From NCBI GenBank assembly GCA_019323575.1, contig JAHWHB010000008.1, forward strand, positions 1 to 12,677: a DNA stretch of 12,677 nucleotides, written 5' to 3'. Origin of the DNA: Candidatus Woesearchaeota archaeon. Lineage in GTDB: Archaea > Nanobdellota > Nanobdellia > Woesearchaeales > ARS49. Below the pieces are notes generated by a model. The model was not told where the DNA came from and made no database searches. It was given only the letters and a program-made list of their open reading frames with translations. Shown here one piece after another: positions 1 through 5,699 of the stretch; the stretch's first letter is position 1; each line of letters starts with the position of its first letter. The position numbers and the translations under genes were made by a program.

Positions 1-278
1 AGGTTTTCAAGGAATTTGTTTGTTAGTTTTATGAATTGTTCTCTGTTGCCTTGCATGTAGTGTTTGGCTCTTTCTGGCACGTTTGGGTTTCTTAGTTCTG
101 CTTTTTCCAGGTTTTCTGTCTCTTCTTTTGCACTTATTAATAAGTCTGGCATTTCTTGTTCTGCTGCTTTTATTGTGTCTTGCTGTTGTTTTTCGTGTTT
201 CTCTAGTTCTTCCTGCAGCCAGTTTTTTACCTCTTCTAATGTCTTTTTTTGGTAGAAAAGCCGTTTAAACCACTCCAT
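1..278 (-). CDS. Charged coiled-coil protein, 5' part only (runs off left edge)
   Basis: The minus strand is open from an ATG at 276-278 to the window edge, giving 92 residues with no stop. It begins MEWFKRLF and then becomes rich in Glu, Lys and Gln, with spacing that suggests a long alpha-helix or coiled coil. No signal peptide or membrane segment is visible. The start is supported by a TATA element at 303-308 whose centre lies about 27 bp upstream, so the transcript should be leaderless. That TATA also fits the divergent RNase P gene starting at 332. I do not recognise the family; a short N-terminal Trp/Arg/Lys motif followed by a coiled coil is seen in DPANN hypothetical proteins, but this is an impression and not a match. 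The C-terminus is outside the window. Confidence 0.7.
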   Translation of the reverse strand, partial: MEWFKRLFYQKKTLEEVKNWLQEELEKHEKQQQDTIKAAEQEMPDLLISAKEETENLEKAELRNPNVPERAKHYMQGNREQFIKLTNKFLEN

Positions 279-302
279 GGTATTTGTCTTTAACCAAATG
301 TT

Positions 303-308
303 TATATA
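303..308. promoter_or_regulatory. Shared bidirectional TATA box for divergent genes at 278 and 332
   Basis: TATATA here (in context TTTATATAG) is self-complementary. Its centre (305.5) is 26.5 bp from the GTG at 332 and 27.5 bp from the minus-strand ATG at 278. Archaeal TATA boxes normally sit about 25-27 bp upstream of the transcription start, so one element explains both genes as leaderless transcripts. No other TATA-like element is seen in the gap. Orientation-determining BRE sequences are not clear on either side. Confidence 0.65.
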
Positions 309-331
309 GTTTTATTCTCTGCAGTAGTGAT

Positions 332-610
332 GTGAAGGAACAGAAAGCATCGGCTAGGGCTAAGATTGTTGCCTTGTTTGAGCAGGCCGCCTCTAGCCCA
401 AGAACAGCTAAGAAAAATGTCGCTCTTGCAAGGAAGCTTTCGTCAAAGTTCAAGGTGAGGATTCCTTTGCCTTGGAAGAGGCGTTTTTGCAGGGGTTGTA
501 ATGCTTTTTTTGTTCCTGGCAAAAATTGCCGTATTCGTACTCGGGATAAAAGGCTTGTTATGAGCTGTCTTGAGTGTGGTTATGTCAGGCGTTTGCCTGT
601 AAAGAGGTGA
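332..610 (+). CDS. rnp4: RNase P protein component 4 (Rpr2/Rpp21/SNM1 family)
   Basis: This is a protein subunit of archaeal RNase P, which removes the 5' leader of precursor tRNAs. In the family it pairs with Rnp1 (Rpp29) and binds the specificity region of the RNA. The 92-residue product has a basic N-terminal helical half (1-50), then the zinc ribbon: C53/C56 in the CRGC motif and C79/C82 in CLECGY. Between them is the family's VPGKN stretch followed by Arg-rich RIRTRDKR, and the protein ends YVRRLPVKR, very close to archaeal orthologs. The frame is open back to a TTG at 284, but the TATA at 303-308 would lie inside that version. GTG at 332 is 26-27 bp from the TATA and gives the usual family length, so I chose it. 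The following gene starts 4 bp after the stop. Confidence 0.93.
   Translation: MKEQKASARAKIVALFEQAASSPRTAKKNVALARKLSSKFKVRIPLPWKRRFCRGCNAFFVPGKNCRIRTRDKRLVMSCLECGYVRRLPVKR
604..610 (+). promoter_or_regulatory. Shine-Dalgarno for the 615 gene, overlapping the rnp4 stop
   Basis: GAGGTGA ends in the TGA stop of the RNase P gene and lies 4 nt before the ATG at 615. The same motif precedes other operon-internal or leadered genes here (5689-5695, 1576-1582, 12668-12674), so it looks like the organism's ribosome-binding consensus. Confidence 0.7.
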
Positions 611-614
611 CTTT

Positions 615-956
615 ATGAAGGAATTGTGGTATGTTGTTTTGCTTGGTTTGGCGCTTGGCGTTTTTGCTACTTTTGCTTCTATGACGCCGACTGGTGCTTT
701 TAGTGTTAATCTGCCTCCGCAGTGGGATAATCCTTCCTCTGAGTTTGCTGTTGGTTCCTCTTTTAGTTTGAATCTAGCCGAATCTTTTTTTGATCCTGAT
801 GGTGACCCTTTGTCTTTCAGCGTCTCTCCTGGAGAGGGTGTTAGTGCTGGTGTTTACGGTGATGTTTTGGTTGTTATGGGAGAGGGTCAGGTGACTGTGA
901 CTGCCAGTGATGGGCATAGTGTTGTTTCTAAGGTTTTGACATTTTACGAGAAATAA
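615..956 (+). CDS. Small secreted protein with one Ig/cadherin-like domain
   Basis: The product has 113 residues. Residues 1-22 form a hydrophobic signal peptide or anchor (MKELWYVVLLGLALG, then FATFAS). The rest resembles a putative Ig or dystroglycan-type cadherin-like domain: a lead-in around PPQWDNP (35-41), the calcium-type motif FFDPDGDPLSFSV (58-70), then alternating beta-strand pattern ending VTVTASDGHSVV. Such domains usually occur as repeats in much larger adhesins, so a stand-alone single copy of about 75 residues is unusual. It is translationally linked to the RNase P gene (4-bp gap, GAGGTGA ribosome site), although there is no obvious functional link. It has no C-terminal anchor. 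Its partner or ligand cannot be inferred. Confidence 0.8.
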   Translation: MKELWYVVLLGLALGVFATFASMTPTGAFSVNLPPQWDNPSSEFAVGSSFSLNLAESFFDPDGDPLSFSVSPGEGVSAGVYGDVLVVMGEGQVTVTASDGHSVVSKVLTFYEK

Positions 957-958
957 TT

Positions 959-1270
959 TTATCTTTTTACTTTTTTTATGTGCTGTTTTTGTAGTAATAG
1001 CATGTATATGAATGTGCATACTATTAGCAGTTCAAAGAATCCGTAGATGTGTATTGGTATGTTTAGTATTCCTGCCATTCTTAGTACGGTTATTGCTTCT
1101 TCTATTATGAATACTATTACTGCGAATAATATTATTTTCCACGGCAGGAGGTATATTCTTCTGTCTTTCACTGGTATGCTGAATAGTTTGTAGAATAATA
1201 TGAGTACGATTACTACAAATCCTAGGTTGTATATTGGTGCTGCTTCTGCCAGGCTTGCTGCTAGGCTCAT
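959..1270 (-). CDS. Three-helix membrane protein, paralog of the adjacent upstream gene
   Basis: The 103-residue product has three predicted membrane segments at about 16-31, 44-66 and 76-94, and a basic tail (QKQHIKKVKR). The second segment carries the pattern PWKIILF...FIIEEAITVLRMAGI, with two adjacent Glu at 57-58 inside or beside the membrane. The neighbouring 101-residue protein has the same pattern at the same spacing (W, F, EE, L, GI, P, Q), so the two are tandem paralogs. The ATG overlaps the stop of the upstream gene by 4 bp (1267-1270), implying coupled translation and perhaps a heteromer. It converges with the 615 gene 2 bp away. I do not recognise the family; resemblance to membrane sensor domains of archaeal signalling proteins is only a loose impression. 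Confidence 0.82.
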   Translation of the reverse strand: MSLAASLAEAAPIYNLGFVVIVLILFYKLFSIPVKDRRIYLLPWKIILFAVIVFIIEEAITVLRMAGILNIPIHIYGFFELLIVCTFIYMLLLQKQHIKKVKR

Positions 1271-1572
1271 TCTTTATAACCTCTTGTTATGTTTATTTGG
1301 ATTATTAATGCCCAGATGAAGAATACCAGTATTAGGCTTGGTATTACGTGTCTTAGCCATGGAACGTCCCATATTCCGAATATCTTTAACGCTCCTACTA
1401 TTTCTTCCATTGCGAATAATACTAATGCTATGATTAATGGTCTCCATGCTGCGAGGTATTTTCTTTGTTTTGCCTCTTTAAGCATGCTGAGCGCTATTAT
1501 TCCTGAGATGATGCTTAGAAATACAGCTGTAAGTGCTGATATTCCGTATATCCACTCGTACAGTGTTAGCAT
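1267..1572 (-). CDS. Three-helix membrane protein, first gene of the paralogous pair
   Basis: The 101-residue product has membrane segments at about 7-31, 44-66 and 76-93. The middle segment reads RPLIIALVLFAMEEIVGALKIF, containing the acidic pair E56/E57 shared with the downstream paralog. Other matching positions are W43, G66-I67, P71 and Q92. The start at 1572 is preceded by GAGGTGA (1576-1582) and by a TATA element at 1606-1617, so this gene has a short 5' leader with a ribosome site, unlike the leaderless genes nearby. No catalytic motif is visible, and the function is unknown. Confidence 0.82.
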   Translation of the reverse strand: MLTLYEWIYGISALTAVFLSIISGIIALSMLKEAKQRKYLAAWRPLIIALVLFAMEEIVGALKIFGIWDVPWLRHVIPSLILVFFIWALIIQINITRGYKE

Positions 1573-1575
1573 TCT

Positions 1576-1582
1576 TCACCTC
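1576..1582 (-). promoter_or_regulatory. Shine-Dalgarno for the membrane protein pair
   Basis: Reading the minus strand, GAGGTGA lies 3 nt before the ATG at 1572. With the TATA at 1606-1617, transcription should begin near 1584, so the leader would be only about a dozen nucleotides and consist almost entirely of this ribosome site. Confidence 0.65.
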
Positions 1583-1605
1583 TTTACGAGTTTTGTTGGG
1601 CAGAG

Positions 1606-1617
1606 TATATTTAAAGG
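1606..1617 (-). promoter_or_regulatory. TATA box for the 1572 gene
   Basis: On the minus strand the sequence reads CCTTTAAATATA, preceded by CGAAA, which resembles a BRE. The centre near 1610-1612 predicts a start near 1584, just upstream of the ribosome site. The divergent gene at 1697 has its own TATA at 1667-1674, so this divergent pair does not share an element. Confidence 0.55.
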
Positions 1618-1666
1618 TTTCGTTCTGTTTTTTCGGGCTTTTGGCTTTTTATGTGATGCAAAAGCT

Positions 1667-1674
1667 TTTAAATA
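1667..1674 (+). promoter_or_regulatory. TATA box for the leaderless 1697 gene
   Basis: TTTAAATA preceded by GCAAAAGC, a BRE-like purine-rich flank. Its centre is about 26 bp upstream of the ATG at 1697, which predicts a leaderless transcript and argues against the in-frame ATG at 1679, which is only about 9 bp from the box centre. Confidence 0.6.
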
Positions 1675-1696
1675 TTTCATGTCATTTGGCTTTTTG

Positions 1697-2272
1697 ATGA
1701 AGACAAATTTTGTTTCAATTGTTGCGTTATTGATGACTGTTGTTCTTATTGTCTCTACTGTTATTTTTTGGCAGGCTAAGAATATTGAGTTTATTTATTA
1801 TAACATTTTGTTCTTTATCATGTTGGTTTTTATTGTTTGCACCCAGCGCAGATTGCATCTTGGCATTCCTGTTTTGATTGGTTTTTCTGTGCTTTTCATT
1901 ATGCATTTAAGCGGCGGTCTAGTTGTTATTGGAAACACTCGTTTGTATGATATGGTGTTTAAGTTTTTGCCTTTTGACAAGATTCATCATTTTGTGCTTG
2001 GCCTTGTTTTTTCTTTTTTGACTGTTAGTCTGTTTGTCGATGTTAAGAAGTGGAGGCATAAGAAAAGGGCTTTGTTTTTCTTTTTTGTAGTTCTTGCAGC
2101 TCTTGGTTTTGGGGCTGTTGTTGAGATCATGGAGTTTGTTGGTGTTATGTTTTTAGGTTCGCCGGGTGTTGGTGATTATGCTAATAACGCTGCTGATCTT
2201 GTTGCAGACTTGTTTGGTGCTGCTGCAGGCGCGGTAATCATGATGTTGATGAACAATGACAAGAATCTATGA
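1697..2272 (+). CDS. YjdF/DUF2238- or VanZ-like integral membrane protein
   Basis: The 191-residue product has about five or six membrane helices. Conserved-looking polar residues are D94-K-I-H97-H98 (FDKIHHFVLG), E143 and E146 (GAVVEIMEF), and the C-terminal N163-N-A-A-D167-L-V-A-D171 followed by a Gly/Ala-rich helix. The order of an Asp/His pair, a Glu helix, then a D-rich start of the last helix resembles the YjdF (DUF2238) family and, more distantly, VanZ-like proteins, whose functions are poorly defined. The frame is open upstream to about 1289, but that stretch overlaps the minus-strand genes. The TATA at 1667-1674 places the transcript start at the ATG at 1697. The last 17 bp overlap the methyltransferase gene, so the two form an operon. 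Family assignment is tentative. Confidence 0.75.
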   Translation: MKTNFVSIVALLMTVVLIVSTVIFWQAKNIEFIYYNILFFIMLVFIVCTQRRLHLGIPVLIGFSVLFIMHLSGGLVVIGNTRLYDMVFKFLPFDKIHHFVLGLVFSFLTVSLFVDVKKWRHKKRALFFFFVVLAALGFGAVVEIMEFVGVMFLGSPGVGDYANNAADLVADLFGAAAGAVIMMLMNNDKNL

Positions 2273-2897
2273 TAACTTTTATTCCCGTCTTGTTGACTGG
2301 GTTGGAAGGCATTCTTATTTTAAGAGGCACGAGCGTTCTGCTATTATTGCTTTTCTGAAAAAAATCAAGCCAAAAAAAATTCTTGATTTTGGTTGTAATT
2401 CTGGTCTTGCTACTTCAGAATTTAGGAAGCATACTGGTGCAGCGGTTTTTGGCACTGATATTAACAAGTATGCTCTAGATTATGGAAGAAAAAAATATCC
2501 TGATGTTAATTTTATCTCGCTTAAGAAAGCTGCAGGGATGAAGGGTTTTTTTGATGTGATTATTGTTAGTAATGTTTTGGAGCACGTTCCTGATTGTGAT
2601 GAGACTCTTTCTTTTTTGAAAGGCCTTCTTGCTCCTAAGGGAAAATTGATTATTTCTGTTCCTCAGGAAAGGATTAGGGGAGACTGCAATATTCCTCATA
2701 TATTCCTTTGCTCTTTGCAGAACAAGAAATATACTAATCCTCATTTGAGGGTGCTTAAGCTGAAGGAGTTGAATGTTTTGCTTGAAAAAGAAGGCATGAG
2801 GATTCGTGACAAAATGTATGTCAACATGCTTCCGCCTTTTTTTACGAAAAGGTATGTTTGGCCTTCTGCTCTGTCTTTGGTTGTTGTTTGCAGATAG
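2256..2897 (+). CDS. Class I SAM-dependent methyltransferase
   Basis: The 213-residue product has a clear Rossmann-type methyltransferase core. Motif I is ILDFGCNSG (42-50), which binds the methionine part of SAM. The acidic residue after strand beta-2 is D68 in FGTDIN. VIIVSNVLEHVPD (101-113) matches the post-II region of the UbiE/UbiG/Methyltransf_11 group, and KGKLIISVP (128-136) is strand beta-5. The C-terminal part (about 165-213) is the usual substrate-side lid and gives no specific substrate signature. The gene begins inside the preceding membrane protein gene (17-bp overlap in another frame) and ends 1 bp from the converging archaetidylserine synthase. Proximity to lipid genes raises a lipid or quinone substrate as a possibility only. 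Confidence 0.88.
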   Translation: MTRIYDNFYSRLVDWVGRHSYFKRHERSAIIAFLKKIKPKKILDFGCNSGLATSEFRKHTGAAVFGTDINKYALDYGRKKYPDVNFISLKKAAGMKGFFDVIIVSNVLEHVPDCDETLSFLKGLLAPKGKLIISVPQERIRGDCNIPHIFLCSLQNKKYTNPHLRVLKLKELNVLLEKEGMRIRDKMYVNMLPPFFTKRYVWPSALSLVVVCR

Positions 2898-2898
2898 A

Positions 2899-3390
2899 TT
2901 ACACTTTCTTTATTTTGAATGGGCTTGCCATTAGTACTGCTGAGAATATGTATGCCGCAGGCCAATACACATATGGTATTTTTAGTACTGCTAGGATTAG
3001 TATTATTACTGCGTTCCATGTTATTGGCATTCCTATGAAATAGTGGAGTTTGTGCAGTACGTTGTATCTTGCCAGTCTGAATGCTGCCGCGCTTATGTTT
3101 ATCAGATATGCTACTACAGCTATTTTTGTTGATAGGTGCATGAATCCGAATATTGCCGGCGCTAGTCCAAAGCTTATCATGTCTGATAGTGAGTCTACTT
3201 CTGTTCCGAATGCTGTTGCTTTGCCTGCTCTTCTTGCCATTCTGCCGTCGAAGAGATCGCAGATTAAAGATATTACAAGCAGCACCATAGCTAGTCTGAA
3301 GTTTTCTGTTATGCTTGCGAGTATGCATCCGAAACCGCTTGCTAGGTTTAGCAGGGTGAACAGGTTTCCTAGTTTGATTTCTTCGCGCAT
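2899..3390 (-). CDS. pssA: Archaetidylserine synthase (CDP-alcohol phosphatidyltransferase)
   Basis: This enzyme would transfer the archaetidyl group from CDP-archaeol to L-serine, releasing CMP, in the membrane. The 163-residue product has the complete CDP-alcohol phosphatidyltransferase signature DG-x2-AR-x8-G-x3-D-x3-D at D48-G49, A52-R53, G62, D66 and D70, all metal- or CDP-binding positions. The context CDLFDGRMARR, DSLSDMISFGLAPA and later FRLARYNV is typical of the PssA subgroup, not of PgsA. Five or six membrane helices are predicted. The frame is open upstream to 3471, but that adds a highly basic segment overlapping the decarboxylase. ATG at 3390 lies 2 bp after the decarboxylase stop and fits the family N-terminus (IKLGNLFTLLN), so I chose it. 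The adjacent decarboxylase gene strongly supports serine as the substrate. Confidence 0.9.
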   Translation of the reverse strand: MREEIKLGNLFTLLNLASGFGCILASITENFRLAMVLLVISLICDLFDGRMARRAGKATAFGTEVDSLSDMISFGLAPAIFGFMHLSTKIAVVAYLINISAAAFRLARYNVLHKLHYFIGMPITWNAVIILILAVLKIPYVYWPAAYIFSAVLMASPFKIKKV

Positions 3391-3392
3391 CA

Positions 3393-3968
3393 CTAGGCGA
3401 TGATGCTCGTCCCTGCTTGTACTTTTTCTCCTCTTTTTGTTTTTGTTTTGCATTTTGGTAGTAGCACGCATACCTGCGAGCCTAATAATATCTTTCCTAT
3501 TCTTTGTCCTTTTTGAATCTTTTGGCCTTTTTTGACAAATGTTCTTATTCTTCTTGCCAGTATGCCTGCAATAAGAACTACTTTAACTGGTCCTTTCTGG
3601 CTTTTTATTGTTATTTCTGCTCTTTCGTTCTGCCATGCTGTTGGCTTGAATGCCATTGCGTGTTTTCCTAAGTAATGTTTTACTTTTTGTATTGTTCCTT
3701 CTATTGGCGCTCTTTGCACGTGTACATCAAATGGGTTTAGGAATATTCTTATCATTGTTGCCGGCAGTTTCATGTCTGTTGTGAAGCTTGTGTATCCTAT
3801 TCCTTTTTTGAATTCTGCTTTTTTGTCTACTGTGGTTACTTCCAGCACTTTGCCGTCTGCTGGTGCGACTATTCCTGTTTTTGGTATTTTTCTTTCAGGG
3901 TCTCTGTTGAAGTAAAGGTAATAGGCAATTAGAAGTATTATGATTCCTAGCAAAATATACAATAACAT
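3393..3968 (-). CDS. asd: Archaetidylserine decarboxylase (Psd-related, pyruvoyl-dependent)
   Basis: This enzyme would decarboxylate archaetidylserine to archaetidylethanolamine. The 191-residue product is the short form of the family: an N-terminal membrane helix (2-19), FNRDPER (20-26), APADGKV (35-41), and FLNPFDVHVQRAP (76-88) with the catalytic His at 83. Near the end is L162-G163-S164, the self-cleavage site at which Ser164 becomes the pyruvoyl prosthetic group. Cleavage would give a large beta chain and a small alpha chain of about 28 residues. The downstream VCVLLP fits the family. The frame is open to 4151, but the ATG at 3968 gives the family N-terminus and sits about 27 bp from a TATA at 3993-3998. 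The synthase gene follows 2 bp after the stop, so the pair is co-transcribed. Confidence 0.9.
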   Translation of the reverse strand: MLLYILLGIIILLIAYYLYFNRDPERKIPKTGIVAPADGKVLEVTTVDKKAEFKKGIGYTSFTTDMKLPATMIRIFLNPFDVHVQRAPIEGTIQKVKHYLGKHAMAFKPTAWQNERAEITIKSQKGPVKVVLIAGILARRIRTFVKKGQKIQKGQRIGKILLGSQVCVLLPKCKTKTKRGEKVQAGTSIIA

Positions 3969-3992
3969 TTTAGTTTTAAATAAAGTAAGTTT

Positions 3993-3998
3993 TTTAAA
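3993..3998. promoter_or_regulatory. Shared bidirectional TATA box between the two lipid operons
   Basis: TTTAAA, in context TTTTTTAAATC, is self-complementary. Its centre (3995.5) is 27.5 bp from the minus-strand ATG at 3968 and 25.5 bp from the plus-strand ATG at 4021, so one element can explain both leaderless operons. A second AT element at 3974-3982 (TTTTAAATA) is about 10 bp from the minus start. It could only serve the plus gene, giving a leader of about 16 nt, and is the main alternative for that arm. A shared element would couple expression of both halves of the polar-lipid module. Confidence 0.6.
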
Positions 3999-4020
3999 TC
4001 TTGGCTTTTGTTGTGCCTTT

Positions 4021-5124
4021 ATGGAAAGTGTGGAATACGCAGTGGTTTCTCCAAAAAAAATAGAGAAGAAAATCGTGGATGTTCCTGCTCCCAAAAAAGG
4101 AGAATACCTAGTTAAAACAAGGTTTTTGCAGGTTTGCGATGCTGATGCCAAGTATTATTTTGGTTTGAGGCCAAAATTTCCTTATGCCTTGTTTGGATTC
4201 AGGTTTTTTTATGGAATCCGCAACAGAAAGGAGTTCTTGAAGAAATATCCTATGACCTTGATTCATGAGGCTATTGGTGTTGTTGAAAAACCAGGACCTG
4301 GTGCGTCTTTGAAAAAAGGCCAGCGGGTTGTTTTTGTTCCTTCTCAGCCCTGTTATTTGCATGGCGGAAGTCCTGACTGCGTTTTTTGCAAAAAAGATGG
4401 TTTTGGCGAGCAGTATTGCAGGAAGTCTAAGTTTATGTCGAGCAACATGCCTGGTTTTCTGCGGTCTTATCTGATTTTGCCTGAGGAATGTGTTGTTCCT
4501 ATTCCTGATGATGTTCCTGATGAAATTGCTATCTCTTGTGAATTGGCGTCTGTTGCGTATAATGCTCTTGAGTGCTCTTTGCAGAAAAATGATGTTGTTT
4601 TGGTTTTTGGTGATGGTTATCTGGCTTTTGTTCTTGCTGTTCTTGCATCAAAAGAGTTTAAAGTTCCTAAGGAGAAATTGTTTGTTGTTGGAAAATCAAA
4701 GGAAAAGCTTTCTCGTTTTAGTTCTTTTGCTTCGACAGGATTGTTCGATGAAGACCTTCATTTGAAAGAAAAAGTCACTATTGTTTTTGATTGTGTTGGA
4801 ATGACCGCTGCAGAAGATATTATCAATAAAGCTATTGATTTGCTTTCTCCTTTTGGAAGGATTATTTTGCTTGGAGTTAGCGAGGAGCGCGTTCCTATTA
4901 ACACAAGGGATGTGCTTAGTAAATCTATTACTTTGAGAGGTTTCAGCAGGAGTCCCGCCTCCTCTTATTCGAAGGTTTTAAAAGCTTTTAAGAATCCTGT
5001 TGTTCAAAAACTGTTAATGCCATTGACTGCTGAAAAAATGAAGCTGGCTTCTGTTGTTGATTTGGAGTCTGCTTTTGAAGCTTACATGGTTAATCGTAAG
5101 AAGTTTTTGCTGGAGTTTGAATGA
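4021..5124 (+). CDS. TarJ-like zinc-dependent polyol-phosphate dehydrogenase (MDR family)
   Basis: The 367-residue product is a medium-chain dehydrogenase/reductase resembling bacterial TarJ, which reduces ribulose 5-phosphate to ribitol 5-phosphate with NADPH. Features recalled from TarJ and seen here are VCDADAKYYFG (38-48), YPMTLIHEAIG (76-86), the IPDD segment (161-164), CELASVAYNAL (173-183), and LLSPFGRIILLGVSEE (274-289) followed by INTR. Likely catalytic zinc ligands are C39, H82, E83 and E174. A Cys cluster C111, C120, C123, C133 looks like the MDR structural zinc lobe, which as I recall is absent from TarJ. The nucleotide-binding turn is GDGYLA (197-202), with Ala for the third Gly, compatible with NADP(H). 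The start at 4021 is leaderless (TATA centre 25.5 bp upstream). It overlaps the PgsA-like gene by 4 bp, suggesting that it makes the acceptor used by that enzyme. The substrate is inferred; another sugar or polyol phosphate is possible. Confidence 0.82.
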   Translation: MESVEYAVVSPKKIEKKIVDVPAPKKGEYLVKTRFLQVCDADAKYYFGLRPKFPYALFGFRFFYGIRNRKEFLKKYPMTLIHEAIGVVEKPGPGASLKKGQRVVFVPSQPCYLHGGSPDCVFCKKDGFGEQYCRKSKFMSSNMPGFLRSYLILPEECVVPIPDDVPDEIAISCELASVAYNALECSLQKNDVVLVFGDGYLAFVLAVLASKEFKVPKEKLFVVGKSKEKLSRFSSFASTGLFDEDLHLKEKVTIVFDCVGMTAAEDIINKAIDLLSPFGRIILLGVSEERVPINTRDVLSKSITLRGFSRSPASSYSKVLKAFKNPVVQKLLMPLTAEKMKLASVVDLESAFEAYMVNRKKFLLEFE

Positions 5125-5690
5125 ACCTGCCAAATTTCCTTGTTGTTGTAAGGATTGCTTATCTTCCTATTATTGTTATCTGTACATTTTTTAATACTGC
5201 TTTGTCAAATGCTATTGCAATTTTTCTTCTTGCCTTATCTATCATTCTTGATTTTATTGACGGTAAGATTGCGCGTAGATATGGTAAAGTCAGTAAGTTT
5301 GGGAGTTATTGGGATCAGTTGTCTGACAAATTGCTTGTTAATCTTCTCTGGGTCACGCTGTTGGCTCTTGGTATTTTTCCTTTATGGGCGGTTTTGTTGA
5401 ACCTTGCAAGGGAGTTTGTTGTTCACGAGGTCCGTTTGGTTGCAAAATCAAAGGATCTTATTCTTGCTTCAGAGAAAAGTGGCAAATTGAAGGCTGCACT
5501 TCAAATGATAACTGTTTTTGTCGCGCTTGTTTTAAATTTGATGAAGAATCTTAATTTTAATCTGTTTAATATTTTACAGCATTCTAAATCTATTGTTCTT
5601 GTCTTGTTATTAGCCACTTTGTTTGTTGCTTATTATGCTCTTGTTGAATTTTTTGTTAAAAATAAGAATTTCATTAAGAATATTCCATAG
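5121..5690 (+). CDS. PgsA-like CDP-alcohol phosphatidyltransferase
   Basis: The 189-residue membrane protein begins MNLPNFLVVVRIAYLP, the classic N-terminus of the PgsA group. It carries the complete DG-x2-AR-x8-G-x3-D-x3-D signature at D47-G48, A51-R52, G61, D65 and D69. The later segment REFVVHEVRLVAKSKD, then GKLKAALQM, matches PgsA's region around the second half of the active site. In archaea a PgsA homolog would join CDP-archaeol to glycerol 1-phosphate, giving archaetidylglycerophosphate. Here the gene overlaps the TarJ-like dehydrogenase by ATGA, so a polyol 5-phosphate such as ribitol phosphate is a plausible alternative acceptor. CarS, the supplier of CDP-archaeol, follows directly. 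The family is certain; the acceptor is not. Confidence 0.88.
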   Translation: MNLPNFLVVVRIAYLPIIVICTFFNTALSNAIAIFLLALSIILDFIDGKIARRYGKVSKFGSYWDQLSDKLLVNLLWVTLLALGIFPLWAVLLNLAREFVVHEVRLVAKSKDLILASEKSGKLKAALQMITVFVALVLNLMKNLNFNLFNILQHSKSIVLVLLLATLFVAYYALVEFFVKNKNFIKNIP

Positions 5691-5695
5691 GTGAT
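5689..5695 (+). promoter_or_regulatory. Shine-Dalgarno that sets the carS start
   Basis: AGGTGAT overlaps the TAG stop of the PgsA-like gene and lies 4 nt before the ATG at 5700. This favours ATG 5700 over the in-frame GTG at 5691, which is part of the motif itself. Confidence 0.65.
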
Positions 5696-5699
5696 AAAA

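Noticed and set aside
265..522. Minus-strand open frame beginning MPGTKKALQ
   Set aside because: It is opposite the RNase P zinc-ribbon gene, whose motif evidence is strong, and has no recognisable domain.
1289..1696. Upstream extension of the YjdF-like gene (136 extra residues)
   Set aside because: This part lies opposite the membrane protein pair, and the TATA at 1667-1674 would be inside the coding region. The leaderless ATG at 1697 fits better.
2741..3328. 195-residue minus-strand open frame
   Set aside because: It overlaps the archaetidylserine synthase in another frame and covers the end of the methyltransferase; its Arg/Asn/Thr-rich sequence has no family signature.
4021..5124. Assignment as a threonine or ordinary alcohol dehydrogenase
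   Set aside because: The MDR fold fits, but the specific stretches shared with TarJ and the overlap with a CDP-alcohol transferase make a polyol-phosphate substrate more likely.
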